Shown one piece after another: positions 35,267-44,202 of a DNA stretch of 64,000 bases. Source of the stretch: Amarolinea sp964580725. GTDB lineage: Bacteria > Chloroflexota > Anaerolineae > SSC4 > Amarolineaceae. Each line of letters opens with the position of its first letter. Position 1 is the first letter of the stretch. The position numbers and the translations under genes were made by a program. The stretch is taken from positions 1-64,000 of the forward strand of contig CAZOLV010000017.1 in the NCBI GenBank assembly GCA_964580725.1, written 5' to 3'. The notes under the pieces are model-generated. The model did no database searches and was not told where the DNA came from. It worked only from the letters and a program-made list of their open reading frames with translations.

Positions 35267-38104
35267 CTAGCTGACATCCCCCTGGCCGCGCCAGAAGCTG
35301 TCCAACCGGGCGACCAGGTTGCGCTGCGCCGGCTGGCTCAGCGTTGGATCGCTTTCGATCAGCCTCTGCGCCTCGCCGCGGGCCAGGTCCAGCAGGCGTA
35401 CATCGCCCAGGTTGGCCATGCGCAGGGCAGGAAATCCGCTTTGACGTGCGCCAAAGAAATCGCCAGGGCCACGCATCTGCAGGTCAATCTCCGCCAGCTT
35501 GAAACCATCCTGAGTCTGCGCCAGCGCACGCAGCCGCTCATCCTCCGTTTGATCGGTGCGTTCCACCAACAGCAGACAGAACGAGGCGAACTCGCCGCGC
35601 CCCACCCGTCCCCGGAACTGGTGTAGCTGCGCCAGACCGAAGCGGTTGGCCCCCTCTACCAGCATGACCGTCGCGTTGGGCACGTCGATGCCGACCTCCA
35701 CCACCGAGGTCGAAACCAGGACTTGCGTCTCGTTGTGCGCAAACGCCCGCATCACCGCTTCCTTCTCGTCCCCCTTCATGCGTCCATGCAGCAGTCCAAG
35801 CTGCAAACGCGGGAACACCTCCTGCTGCAGCCGCTCATGTTCGGCCACGGCGGCGCGCGCATCCGACTGCTCGGATTCCTCGACCAGCGGGCAGATGATG
35901 AACGCCTGGCGCCCCTGCTCCACCTGATTTTCGATGAAGCGATACGTCCGCTCGCGTTCGTTGGGATGCACGACATAGGTCTTGATCGGCTGGCGTCCGG
36001 GCGGCAGTTCTTCGATCAGTGACAGATCGAGATCGCCATACAGCGTCAGCGCCAGCGAGCGCGGGATCGGCGTCGCGCTCATCACCAGCAGATGCGGCGT
36101 CAGCGTCTCGGCCTCGTCGCTCGGCGCCTGGCGCAGCGCCGCCCGCTGCTGCACGCCGAAGCGATGCTGCTCATCCACCACCGCCAGACCAAGCCGGGCA
36201 AAGGCAACGCCCTGCTGAATCAGGGCATGGGTGCCTACAACGACGTTGACTTCGCCGCTGGCCAGCGCCGCCGTCGTCGCCTCCTTCTCCTTCGCCTTCA
36301 AGCTGCCCGTCAGCAACGCCAGATTCGGCGCCGGCAGCCCGGCTTCGGCCAGCCGCGCAAACAGGCGCGTCAAGCCGGCAAAGTGCTGCTCGGCCAGGAT
36401 TTCGGTCGGCGCCATCAGGGCGGCCTGGGCGCCATTCCTGAAGGCAGCCCACGTCGCCAGCGCCGCCACCACCGTCTTGCCCGCACCGACATCGCCTTGC
36501 AACAGCCGGCTCATGGGGCGCACATCCTGCAGATCATGCAAGATTTCGCCCAGGGCGCGCTGCTGCGCCCCCGTCAGCGTGAAGGGCAACTGCTCCTGAA
36601 TCTGCGCCAGCTCGGCAGAGGCAAGGGCCAGGCGCGGCGCTGGCTGCCCACGCCACTGCTGGCGCCGGCGCAGCGCCCCGATCTGGATCAAGAACAGCTC
36701 ATCGAACGCCAACCGCCGTCTCGCCTGTTCTAGCTGCTCGGCGTTGTCCGGAAAATGCACCTGACTCAGCGCGCGTGGCAACGACATCAACCGCGTCGAA
36801 GCCAAAACGCGATCAGGCATGAAATCGGTCACATGATTGGCCCAGGCGTCCATCACCTGCTTGATGCGCTGGCGCAGCCAACGCTGGCTCAGATCCTTGG
36901 TCAGCGGGTAGATCGGCGTCAGGCGGCCGGTGTGCACCAACTCCTGGTCGAGCGGCTCCCACTGCGGGTTGTTGAGCACCAGGCGCCCCATGTAAAGGTC
37001 CACTTTGCCGCTCAGTGCCAACACGCGCCCCGCCTTGACCTGATTCTTGACATACGGATTGAACCACGTCGCCTGGATCGTTCCACTGCTGTCTGCCACA
37101 ATCGCCTGGATCACCACACGCCCGTTGAACTGGCGCCGTTCCTGCACCTCCCACACCGTGCCCAGAATCGTCACCTCATCGTCGCGCTGGAGCATGGAGA
37201 TCGGCTTGAGCTGGCTGTAATCAAGGTAACGGTGCGGAAAATGCCACAGCATGTCTTCCACGGTTTGGATGCCAATCCGGCTCAACAGTTCGGCGTAGTG
37301 CGGCCCGATGCTCGTCAAAGTCGTCACCGGCGCCTGCATCCCCAGGCCGATTTCCTGACCAGAAAGCGCCCGCGCCTGGCGCACAGGTGGGCGCCGTTCG
37401 GGCACGGGGCGCGGCGCCGCCGTTGCACGCGTCGCCGTCCCGGCGGCGGCCGCTTTGGCGGCGGGCTGCCTGGCCGCCCCCTTGGGCGGCGCAGCCGGGC
37501 GCGCTGGAGAGGCCGGCTGCCCAACAGCTTGCGCTCCCTTGTCGGCTCCCTTGCCACCCTTCTTGCCCTCCGCCGGGCGCTGCTGCGCCGGCTGGCCGTC
37601 CTTACCCTCTGCCGGGCGCTGCTGCGCCGGCTGACCGTCCTTGCGCCCCGGCTGGGCGCGAGCAGGCTGCGGCTGCGGCTGCGCACGCGGCGCCTCGCGT
37701 CCCCCTGACGGCTGCGCCGGTCGCGCTGGCTGTGAGGGCGCTGGCGGCGGCTTGGGCGACAGCGGCCGTTTCTCGTTCGACTCCTGCTTTGTCTTCGGCG
37801 GCAGGCCGGCGGCCGGCAATTCCGCCCGTCCCTCTGGCGACGACAGGCGCGCCAGAATCTCATGCAACGTTCGCACCCGCGCCTCTTGCTCCGCCGTGGC
37901 CGAATAGCCGCGCAACAGGCCAACGACGTGCGCGATCAGACTCTCACGGTCGGGGGCCTCCTGGCGTGCGTCCTGCTCCCAGCGCGCCGCAAACTTATCC
38001 AACCCCCCAATGACCGCCTTGTTGCGATAGCCCTGGCGCTTCTCCAGCGCCAAAATCTTGCTCAGGCGCTCGAACGCCCCTGGCATCTCCACTTTGTTCG
38101 TCAT
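35267..38104 (-). CDS. recG: ATP-dependent DNA helicase RecG
   Basis: Branch-migrating helicase for stalled forks and recombination intermediates, 945 aa against the usual 680-820. A helical N-terminal domain (1-100) resembles other long RecG proteins. It is followed by a disordered linker (about 100-245) rich in P, Q, A and K that includes two copies of KDGQPAQQRPAEG. The wedge domain starts near 255 (TSIGPHYAELLSRIGIQTVE). The helicase core has Walker A GDVGAGKTVVA, the DEQH box VVDEQHRFGVQQR, MSATPIPRSL and the TRG-like QFRGRVGRG. It is first upstream of coaD and downstream of degV. Confidence 0.96.
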   Translation of the reverse strand: MTNKVEMPGAFERLSKILALEKRQGYRNKAVIGGLDKFAARWEQDARQEAPDRESLIAHVVGLLRGYSATAEQEARVRTLHEILARLSSPEGRAELPAAGLPPKTKQESNEKRPLSPKPPPAPSQPARPAQPSGGREAPRAQPQPQPARAQPGRKDGQPAQQRPAEGKDGQPAQQRPAEGKKGGKGADKGAQAVGQPASPARPAAPPKGAARQPAAKAAAAGTATRATAAPRPVPERRPPVRQARALSGQEIGLGMQAPVTTLTSIGPHYAELLSRIGIQTVEDMLWHFPHRYLDYSQLKPISMLQRDDEVTILGTVWEVQERRQFNGRVVIQAIVADSSGTIQATWFNPYVKNQVKAGRVLALSGKVDLYMGRLVLNNPQWEPLDQELVHTGRLTPIYPLTKDLSQRWLRQRIKQVMDAWANHVTDFMPDRVLASTRLMSLPRALSQVHFPDNAEQLEQARRRLAFDELFLIQIGALRRRQQWRGQPAPRLALASAELAQIQEQLPFTLTGAQQRALGEILHDLQDVRPMSRLLQGDVGAGKTVVAALATWAAFRNGAQAALMAPTEILAEQHFAGLTRLFARLAEAGLPAPNLALLTGSLKAKEKEATTAALASGEVNVVVGTHALIQQGVAFARLGLAVVDEQHRFGVQQRAALRQAPSDEAETLTPHLLVMSATPIPRSLALTLYGDLDLSLIEELPPGRQPIKTYVVHPNERERTYRFIENQVEQGRQAFIICPLVEESEQSDARAAVAEHERLQQEVFPRLQLGLLHGRMKGDEKEAVMRAFAHNETQVLVSTSVVEVGIDVPNATVMLVEGANRFGLAQLHQFRGRVGRGEFASFCLLLVERTDQTEDERLRALAQTQDGFKLAEIDLQMRGPGDFFGARQSGFPALRMANLGDVRLLDLARGEAQRLIESDPTLSQPAQRNLVARLDSFWRGQGDVS

Positions 38105-38107
38105 GAT

Positions 38108-38947
38108 TCAGAACTGACCTTCGTAGACGATCACGCCGATCGCGTTCGGCCCCAAATGACAGGCCAGCGATGGGCTGTAGGTGTGCACCGGCACGGTCCG
38201 CTGCACCAACTGATCGTGCAAGCTGCGCACCAGGGCATCGCTCTCCTGGTCGAAGCCATGCTGCAAGATCGCCAGTTTTTCGATATGTGCAAATTCGCCA
38301 ATGAACTCCGTCAGCTTTTCCACCGCACGCTCGCGTGAGTTCACCTTCTCCGCCGGCAGGATTTGTCCGTCCTCCACCGTCAGGAGCGGCTTCACCCCAA
38401 GCATCGTCCCCAGGAGTGCCTGCGCTTTGCTGATTTGCCGGCTGCGCTCCAAATAGTCCAGCGTCTCCACGAAGAAAGCGCCGTACAGGTGCGGCGCCAT
38501 GCCGCGCACCAAGCGCACAATCTCATCGAGCCGAACTCCCGCCGTCGCCGCTTCGGCCGCCGCCTCCACCAAAATCCCCAAACCCACCGAAATCATCTGC
38601 GAGTCCACCACCATGATCCGGCAGCGTCCCAACAGATTGGCCGCCGCCGCCCGCGCCGTCGCACATACATCATTGATGCGCGACGACACATGCAACGACA
38701 GGATTTGATCGGTCTCGCGGTGCAGGCGCATGTACAGCTCGGCCATCTCCTGCTGCGTGGGCGGCAAATCAATAGGCAGCGTATTACCGCGCTCCAGGCG
38801 CGCAAAGTAATTCTGCGCCGTCACATCAACCCCTTCACGGCTGATGCGCCGCCCCTGCTGAATCCGCAGCGGCACGACATGGATACCCAGGCGTTCCACG
38901 ACCCCGGGCGACAAATGGGCATTGCTATCGGTAACGATTTTCACCAT
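38108..38947 (-). CDS. DegV family fatty-acid-binding protein (FakB-like)
   Basis: 279 aa. DegV/FakB proteins hold a fatty acid for phosphorylation by FakA. It has KIVTDSNAHLSPG at the start, LSLHVSSRINDVCATARAAA, DSQMISVGLGILVEAAAEAA, and the FVETLDYLERSRQISKAQAL and LGTMLGVKPLLTVEDG segments. The start at 38947 fits the family, but no close ribosome site is seen. It lies between fakA and recG on the same strand, which supports a fatty-acid kinase pair. Confidence 0.9.
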   Translation of the reverse strand: MVKIVTDSNAHLSPGVVERLGIHVVPLRIQQGRRISREGVDVTAQNYFARLERGNTLPIDLPPTQQEMAELYMRLHRETDQILSLHVSSRINDVCATARAAAANLLGRCRIMVVDSQMISVGLGILVEAAAEAATAGVRLDEIVRLVRGMAPHLYGAFFVETLDYLERSRQISKAQALLGTMLGVKPLLTVEDGQILPAEKVNSRERAVEKLTEFIGEFAHIEKLAILQHGFDQESDALVRSLHDQLVQRTVPVHTYSPSLACHLGPNAIGVIVYEGQF

Positions 38948-39000
38948 GGACACGGCAAAGACTCCACGAACAGCACAGCGGCGCAACGCCGCACAATAAA

Positions 39001-40707
39001 CTACTCGGCCGACAGAATGTAGTGATAATGCGGCTGACCGCCGTCAACCAACTCGATCATCTGATCGGGAAAAGCCGCCTGCGCCGCCTGCCTCAGCGCC
39101 TCTGCCTCGTCCGCACTGACCGGCTGCCCGGCGTAGATCGTCACGATCTCGCATGCCTCAGCCTCCATCAGCCGCAGCAGCGCCAGAGCCACCTCTTGCG
39201 GCTCCTTCCCACGCGTCGCCAGCACATCGTTCTTCAGCCCGATCACATCTCCCGCCTGCACCTCGATCCCGTCGAAGGTCGCATTGCGCACGGCCACCGT
39301 CACCTCGCCGGTCGTAATAGCCGACAGCGCACGATGCATCGCCTCGACATTGATCTCCGCCGGCTCCAACGGCTGGAACGCAATCAGTGCGCTGATCCCC
39401 TGCGGAATCGTCCGGCTCGGAATCACATGCACCCGCTTCTGGGTCAGGCCGATGACCTGCTGCGCCGTCAGGATGATGTTGCTATTGTTGGGCAGAATGA
39501 ACACATCCGGGGCCGGCGCCGCCTCCACTGCGGCCAGCAGTTCCTGCGTGCTCGGATTCATCGTCTGGCCGCCCGCCACAATCTGATGTGCCCCCAGGCT
39601 CTCGAAAACCCGGCGCAAACCGGCGCCAGGCGCCACCACCACGGTCGCCACACCAACAGGGGTCTGCATCGGCGCCGCGGGCTGCGCCTGCTCGCCGCGT
39701 CCCGCCAGCGGCCCATCTCCCGCGCCTTCCCCGTGCACGAACTCCTGGAATTGCGCATCCATGTTCTCCACGATGATGCGGCTCATGTGCCCCATGCTCG
39801 CCCCATAGTTCAGCGCATGGCCCGGCTCCGGCGCATGCAGATGCACCTTGACCGCCCGGCTGTCGCCCACCACCAGCACCGAATCCCCCATGCCGGTGAT
39901 CGTGCGCCGGATCTCGTCTACGTCCAGGTTCGTCCCCTGCAAAATGAACTGGATGTCGAACCCGTACTCCCCGTCCAGTGCCTCAGCGTGTCCGGCAAAC
40001 GCCCCTTGCCGCGTGGCCTCATCCCCAATCCGCTCTCCCTCCAATGCACGCGCCATCCCTTCCAGCAAGAAGAACAGCCCCTTGCCTCCTGCGTCCACCA
40101 CCCCCGCCTGCGCCAGGATCGGCAGCAGGCCGGGTGTCTTCGCCACGGCATCATCGGCGGCATGCACCACCCGGCGCAACACAAACCGCACATCGTGATC
40201 GAGCTGCGCCGCCCGTTCGGCCGCATCCGCCGCCAAACGAATCACCGTCAGAATCGTCCCCTCGACCGGCTTGACCACACCCTTGTAGGCCGTATCCGAC
40301 GCCAGGCGCAGCGCGCGAGCCAACTGCCCGGCGTCGCACGTCCCTTCGTGCTCCAACCCGCGCGCCAAACCCCGCAGGATCTGCGAAAGAATCACTCCCG
40401 AATTGCCACGCGCCCCCATCAGCGCCCCATGCGCCGCCGCCTGCATCACCTTCCCCACATGCGCAACGCCCACCTTCTCAACTTCATCCCACGCCGATTC
40501 CATCGTCAGCAGCATGTTCGTCCCCGTGTCCCCATCCGGCACCGGAAACACATTCAGCGCGTTGACGCTCTCATGATGGCGAGCCAGGTAAGCGTAACCG
40601 GCTTCCAATAGATGGCCAAAATCGGCCCCGTCCAGGCGACTCACCGCCGCCCCCGCCGGATACTTATCAGCCAGCGTCGCTCCTCCAAAATCCCGTGTCG
40701 TTACCAA
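39001..40707 (-). CDS. Fatty acid kinase catalytic subunit (FakA, DAK2 domain)
   Basis: 568 aa. The N-terminal DAK2/DhaL kinase domain has LNVFPVPDGDTGTNMLLTM and GALMGARGNSGVILSQILRG for ATP-magnesium. A middle domain follows, then a C-terminal DegV-like domain (FILPNNSNIILTAQQV and VHVIPSRTIPQGISALIAFQ). It phosphorylates fatty acids bound by FakB/DegV, feeding phospholipid synthesis. The TTG at 40707 is chosen because GAGGAGA lies nine bases upstream; another TTG at 40743 has none. It is preceded by asp23, matching the asp23-fakA order known elsewhere. Confidence 0.93.
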   Translation of the reverse strand: MVTTRDFGGATLADKYPAGAAVSRLDGADFGHLLEAGYAYLARHHESVNALNVFPVPDGDTGTNMLLTMESAWDEVEKVGVAHVGKVMQAAAHGALMGARGNSGVILSQILRGLARGLEHEGTCDAGQLARALRLASDTAYKGVVKPVEGTILTVIRLAADAAERAAQLDHDVRFVLRRVVHAADDAVAKTPGLLPILAQAGVVDAGGKGLFFLLEGMARALEGERIGDEATRQGAFAGHAEALDGEYGFDIQFILQGTNLDVDEIRRTITGMGDSVLVVGDSRAVKVHLHAPEPGHALNYGASMGHMSRIIVENMDAQFQEFVHGEGAGDGPLAGRGEQAQPAAPMQTPVGVATVVVAPGAGLRRVFESLGAHQIVAGGQTMNPSTQELLAAVEAAPAPDVFILPNNSNIILTAQQVIGLTQKRVHVIPSRTIPQGISALIAFQPLEPAEINVEAMHRALSAITTGEVTVAVRNATFDGIEVQAGDVIGLKNDVLATRGKEPQEVALALLRLMEAEACEIVTIYAGQPVSADEAEALRQAAQAAFPDQMIELVDGGQPHYHYILSAE

Positions 40708-40861
40708 CTCTTCAGTTCTCCTCTTCAACCTGCGGTCCCACAAGCATACCGCACAAACCCCTCTCAGAAATCATCGCCAACCCCGCGCTCCCATCTCCAA
40801 CCCTCGTCTGCACCTTCGACCCTCGTCCCCCACATCACAACCCAACCCCCATTCCCCATTC

Positions 40862-41209
40862 CTACTCCCCCATCCTCAACCCCTGCACATGCACATTCAC
40901 CTCTTGCACCGGAATCCCAAGCGTCTGCTCCAGCGAGAACTTCACGCGGCTCATCACACTCTGCGCCACCTCTGAAATGCGCGTCCCAAACTGCACAATG
41001 ATGTAGAGATCAACGCTGATGCGGTCATCGTTCAAATGCACCACAACCCCCTTGCGCGCACGATCTCCTTGCAGTAGCTCGCTGATGCCGTCAATCATGT
41101 TGCGACTGGCCATCCCCACCACGCCATACGATTCTAAAACAGCCTCACTGACCAACGTCGCAACTGCCGCCGGCGAAACCTCGAAACGTCCCAGACTCTC
41201 TTTTTCCAT
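40862..41209 (-). CDS. Asp23/Gls24 family protein (second copy)
   Basis: 115 aa, the shorter of two Asp23 proteins in the window. It has GRFEVSPAAVATLVSEAVLE, VVVHLNDDRISVDLYIIVQF and the terminal VQEVNVHVQGLRM. The start at 41209 has AAGGGAGTGG upstream. It is divergent from rpmB and upstream of fakA, the arrangement seen in many Gram-positive genomes. Its exact role is unknown; family members are linked to envelope stress and membrane association. Confidence 0.9.
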   Translation of the reverse strand: MEKESLGRFEVSPAAVATLVSEAVLESYGVVGMASRNMIDGISELLQGDRARKGVVVHLNDDRISVDLYIIVQFGTRISEVAQSVMSRVKFSLEQTLGIPVQEVNVHVQGLRMGE

Positions 41210-41304
41210 GCTGTCCACTCCCTTGACTGACTGACCGGGTCTGCCCGGTCGCGCATCTGCATCATCCCCACCCGCCGGCCTCGCCATCCCATGCGCCTTG
41301 ACAT

Positions 41305-41333
41305 TTGGCGAAACCACCGTCCTGTGTTATCAT
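41305..41333 (+). promoter_or_regulatory. Promoter of rpmB (extended -10)
   Basis: TTGGCG at 41305-41310, a 17-bp spacer, and TATCAT at 41328-41333 preceded by TG. It leaves a leader of about 140 bases before rpmB. Confidence 0.65.
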
Positions 41334-41357
41334 ACCCCTCACGAACGACCTGATCGT

Positions 41358-41395
41358 GGGCAACTGCCCTGCAAGTACTGCGGGGCGTTTCTTTT
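41358..41395 (+). promoter_or_regulatory. Candidate attenuator in the rpmB leader
   Basis: GCCCTGCA (41366-41373) pairs with TGCGGGGC (41379-41386) around AGTAC and is followed by GTTTCTTTT, an intrinsic-terminator layout. The alternative stem GGGC-AACT-GCCC (41358-41369) uses the same GCCC, so the two folds exclude each other. It is placed between the promoter and the rpmB start. Confidence 0.5.
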
Positions 41396-41481
41396 GTCCC
41401 CAATCAGGCCGCCAACACGAGCGCCGCGGCCGTGTGATTCGCTGACTGGTCGAACGGCGCCACGTCCTGGGGAGGATCAAC

Positions 41482-41664
41482 ATGGCAGTATGTCAACTGT
41501 GCGGCAAGGCGCCGCAATTTGGTAATCGAGTCAGCTTTTCGGCCCGGCACACTCGCCACATGTGGCGAGTCAACATCCAGCGCAAAACGATCATGGTCAA
41601 TGGTCAGCCGCGCCGGATCGTCGCCTGCGCCAAGTGCCTGAAAACCCTGCAGAAGGCCGCTTGA
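41482..41664 (+). CDS. rpmB: Ribosomal protein bL28
   Basis: 60-aa 50S subunit protein. CQLCGKAPQFGNRVSFSARH and CAKCLKTLQK together supply two CxxC pairs, so this is a zinc-binding form. NIQRKTIMVNGQPRRIVAC is the conserved core. GGGGAGGATC precedes the ATG. It is divergent from the asp23-fakA cluster and convergent with rlmN, ending at a strong bidirectional terminator. Confidence 0.96.
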   Translation: MAVCQLCGKAPQFGNRVSFSARHTRHMWRVNIQRKTIMVNGQPRRIVACAKCLKTLQKAA

Positions 41665-41695
41665 CGCCTCACTTCCGCACACATCGTCAGTCATC

Positions 41696-41732
41696 AAGAA
41701 CGCCAGTTGTCGCGCGACGACTGGCGTTCTTG
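41696..41732. terminator. Bidirectional terminator between rpmB and rlmN
   Basis: AAGAACGCCAGTTGTCG pairs with CGACGACTGGCGTTCTT over 16-17 bases with one wobble. It ends TTCTTGTT on the plus strand and is T-rich on the minus strand too. It sits 31 bp past rpmB and abuts the rlmN stop. Confidence 0.88.
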
Positions 41733-41733
41733 T

Positions 41734-42819
41734 TCATGCCGCCGGCGGTGCCATCTGCGCCTGCTGGCGGAGCTGCCCACAACCCGCGCTGATCTCCACA
41801 CCGCGCCGCAGGCGCAGCGTTGTCGTGACGCCCGCCGCACGCAAAATCTCCATGAACAGCTCCACATCCGCCGGGCGTGATGGGCGATAGACCGAGCCTG
41901 GCGCCGGGTTGAGCGGAATCAGATTGACATGGCACAGCATCCCCTGCAGCAAGCGCGCCAGGCTCTGCGCATGTTCCGGCTGATCGTTCACGCTGCGCAT
42001 CAGCGCATACTCGAAACTGATGCGGCGATGCGTCCGTTCCGTATAGGCCCGGCAGGCGTCCATCAGCGCCGCCAGCGGATAGCGCCGATTGATCGGCGTC
42101 AGCCGGTCACGCAGCGCATCGTTGGCCGCATGCAGGCTGACCGCCAGATTCACTTGCAGCCGCTCCTCGGCCAGGCGCCGGATCATCGGCGCAAGCCCCA
42201 CCGTAGAAAGCGTGATATGCCGCGCCCCCAGGCCAAAACCCCTGGCGTCGGTCAGCGTGTACAGCGCCTGCCGCACCGCCCCGTAGTTCGCCAGCGGCTC
42301 GCCCATCCCCATCAACACCACGTTGGTCACCTGAGCCGGGCGCAGAATGGGCAAAGAGTTGTTGCCCTGGGCGCTTGGATCGCGCAGCCAGCGGGCAAAG
42401 AACAGCACCTGCCCCGTGATCTCCCCAGCCGTCAGATTACGCGCCAGCCCGCCCAGGCCCGTCGCACAAAAACTGCAGCCCATACCACAACCGGCCTGTG
42501 TGGAGATGCACAACGTGCGCCGGCGGTCGTAAAGCATCAACACCGCCTCGATCGTCTGCCCATCGTGCAGCTCGAACAGCACCTTGTGCGCCAGCCCATC
42601 GGCCGACGCCGTCTGCATCACCGGGCGCATCAGGTCAATCACAGTTTGGGAACTCAAGCGCGCTTGCAGCGCCTGCGGCAGGTTCGACATCGCCGCGGAA
42701 TCGGCGGCCAGCCTGGCGTACAGCCACTGCCAGATCTGATCGGCCCGGAAAGCCGGCTCACCCCAGCTCTGCAACTGCGCACGCAACTCTTCGAATGTCA
42801 AATCGAGTAGACGAATCAT
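41734..42819 (-). CDS. rlmN: Dual-specificity RNA methyltransferase RlmN
   Basis: Radical-SAM enzyme that makes 2-methyladenosine at 23S rRNA A2503 and tRNA A37, 361 aa. The [4Fe-4S] cluster motif is C111-x3-C115-x2-C118 (CGMGCSFC). GMGEPLANY is the SAM-binding GEP motif, and the methyl-carrying cysteine is in VEISAGCGQL near the C-terminus. The start at 42819 matches the family (IRLLDLTFEELRAQLQSWG); no strong ribosome site is seen. Confidence 0.95.
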   Translation of the reverse strand: MIRLLDLTFEELRAQLQSWGEPAFRADQIWQWLYARLAADSAAMSNLPQALQARLSSQTVIDLMRPVMQTASADGLAHKVLFELHDGQTIEAVLMLYDRRRTLCISTQAGCGMGCSFCATGLGGLARNLTAGEITGQVLFFARWLRDPSAQGNNSLPILRPAQVTNVVLMGMGEPLANYGAVRQALYTLTDARGFGLGARHITLSTVGLAPMIRRLAEERLQVNLAVSLHAANDALRDRLTPINRRYPLAALMDACRAYTERTHRRISFEYALMRSVNDQPEHAQSLARLLQGMLCHVNLIPLNPAPGSVYRPSRPADVELFMEILRAAGVTTTLRLRRGVEISAGCGQLRQQAQMAPPAA

Positions 42820-42965
42820 GCTTTCTGCCTGCTGCAAAGTCGCGACAGGGGCGGTCTGTCCATGTGTTGCCAGGTAACGAACCGCCGCGAGTATACCGCA
42901 CGGCAAAAGGGAAGTCAAAAAGATTCTAGCAATAAACCTGCTCTACAGCCGGGTGCGTCGTTCGA

Positions 42966-42994
42966 TTGACAACCGTCGGCGCACTCGCTATAAT
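42966..42994 (+). promoter_or_regulatory. Consensus sigma-70-type promoter
   Basis: TTGACA (42966-42971), a 17-bp spacer, and TATAAT (42989-42994): a perfect match at both hexamers. The expected transcript begins about 43001, just before the ribosome site of the 34-codon ORF. Confidence 0.88.
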
Positions 42995-43013
42995 TTTCTC
43001 AGAACAAGGAGTC

Positions 43014-43118
43014 ATGAACAGACAGGCGACCAAGAGACCAGTTGTTGCACGAGATAGAAAAGTCGTGGAATTCACAAGAGTCGCAAGATTTGCAAGAAAG
43101 GCAATAGAAACATCATGA
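43014..43118 (+). CDS. 34-aa upstream ORF coupled to the aminotransferase
   Basis: ATG at 43014 has AAGGAG five bases upstream. The frame runs 34 codons to a TGA overlapping the next ATG (ATGA at 43115-43118). The peptide is strongly basic (seven Arg, three Lys, three acidic), begins MNRQATKRPVVARD and ends ARKAIETS. Six of its seven arginines use AGA, a codon rare in the neighbouring GC-rich genes. It has no homologue I recognise. It is probably a leader peptide or translational coupler, since the aminotransferase's own ribosome site is weak; a chance frame in an AT-rich leader cannot be excluded. Confidence 0.5.
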   Translation: MNRQATKRPVVARDRKVVEFTRVARFARKAIETS

Positions 43119-44188
43119 ACCTGCGTATTCCTGGCCCCATTCCAGTCCATCCTCGCGTCATGGCGGCCATGAATCAGCCAATGATCAACCATCGCGGCGC
43201 CCGCTTCAGCGCCATCCTGGCCGAAGTCGTCGCCGGCCTGCGTTGGGCATTCCAGACCGAACAAGAAGTGCTCACTCTCACCAGTTCGGGCACCGGCGGG
43301 CTTGAAGCAGCCGTGGCCAACATCGTCAGCCCTGGTGATCGCGTCCTCTCTCTCAGCATTGGCAATTTTGGCGAACGCCTGCGCACCCTCGCCCGCCTGC
43401 ACGGCGCACACCTCACCACCCTCGACGCCGCACCTGGCCAGGCCATCGCAGTCGAACGTCTGCGCCAAATCCTGCACGAACAGCCCCCCTTTCACGCCGT
43501 CCTCGTCACGCACAATGAGACCTCCACCGGAGTAACCAACCCCATGCGTGAAATCGCACTCGTCCTCAACGAACTGGGCGACGCGCGCCCCCTCATCATC
43601 GTGGATGGCGTCAGTGGCGTTGGCTGTCTGCCCTTGCCCATGGACGAGCTTGGCCTCGACCTGGTCGTCAGCGGCTCACAAAAGGCCTGGGGCCTGCCCC
43701 CTGGCCTCGCCTTCATCGCCGTCAGCGAGCGCGCCTGGCCCGTCATCGAACGCTGCACCTCGCCCCGCTTCTACTTCGACCTGCGCCAGGCGCGCAAGTC
43801 GGCCGCGCTGCACCAAACCCCCTGGACCCCCGCCGTTGGCCTGATCTTCGGCCTGCATGAGGCCCTGGTCATGATGCGCGAAGAGGGGCTGGAGGCCATC
43901 TACGCCCGTCATCGCCGCGTCGGCGATTTCACACGCCAGGGCGCGCGCAACCTCGGCCTGCAACTGTTCGCCAACCCTGCCTTCGCTTCCAACGCCGTCA
44001 CGGCCATTCGCGTCCCAGACGGCATCGAAGCCAGTCAACTGCGCGCCCGCCTGCGCGATGAGTTTGGACAAGAGGTCGCCGGCGGGCAGGGCGTCCTCAA
44101 GAACTCGATCTTCCGCATCGGCCACATGGGCCAGGTCAGCGAAACCGACATCCAGCCCGTTTTGTACGCCCTGCGCCAAATTCTTTAG
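43115..44188 (+). CDS. Alanine-glyoxylate/serine-pyruvate-type aminotransferase
   Basis: PLP enzyme of fold type I, class V, 357 aa, cytoplasmic. It has IPGPIPVHPRVMAAM at the start, TSSGTGGLEAAVANIVSPGD, the aspartate of IIVDGVSGVG that contacts PLP, and the Schiff-base lysine in VSGSQKAWGLPPGLAF. Class V members include serine-glyoxylate, alanine-glyoxylate and 2-aminoethylphosphonate transaminases; which applies here is not decided by eye. The ATG overlaps the upstream 34-codon ORF. It is 14 bp from the nucleotidyltransferase gene. Confidence 0.92.
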   Translation: MNLRIPGPIPVHPRVMAAMNQPMINHRGARFSAILAEVVAGLRWAFQTEQEVLTLTSSGTGGLEAAVANIVSPGDRVLSLSIGNFGERLRTLARLHGAHLTTLDAAPGQAIAVERLRQILHEQPPFHAVLVTHNETSTGVTNPMREIALVLNELGDARPLIIVDGVSGVGCLPLPMDELGLDLVVSGSQKAWGLPPGLAFIAVSERAWPVIERCTSPRFYFDLRQARKSAALHQTPWTPAVGLIFGLHEALVMMREEGLEAIYARHRRVGDFTRQGARNLGLQLFANPAFASNAVTAIRVPDGIEASQLRARLRDEFGQEVAGGQGVLKNSIFRIGHMGQVSETDIQPVLYALRQIL

Positions 44189-44202
44189 GGGGAGACACAC
44201 TC

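Noticed and set aside
41298..41303. TTGACA as -35 of rpmB
   Set aside because: It is 24 bp from the -10 TATCAT, too far; TTGGCG at 41305 has 17-bp spacing.
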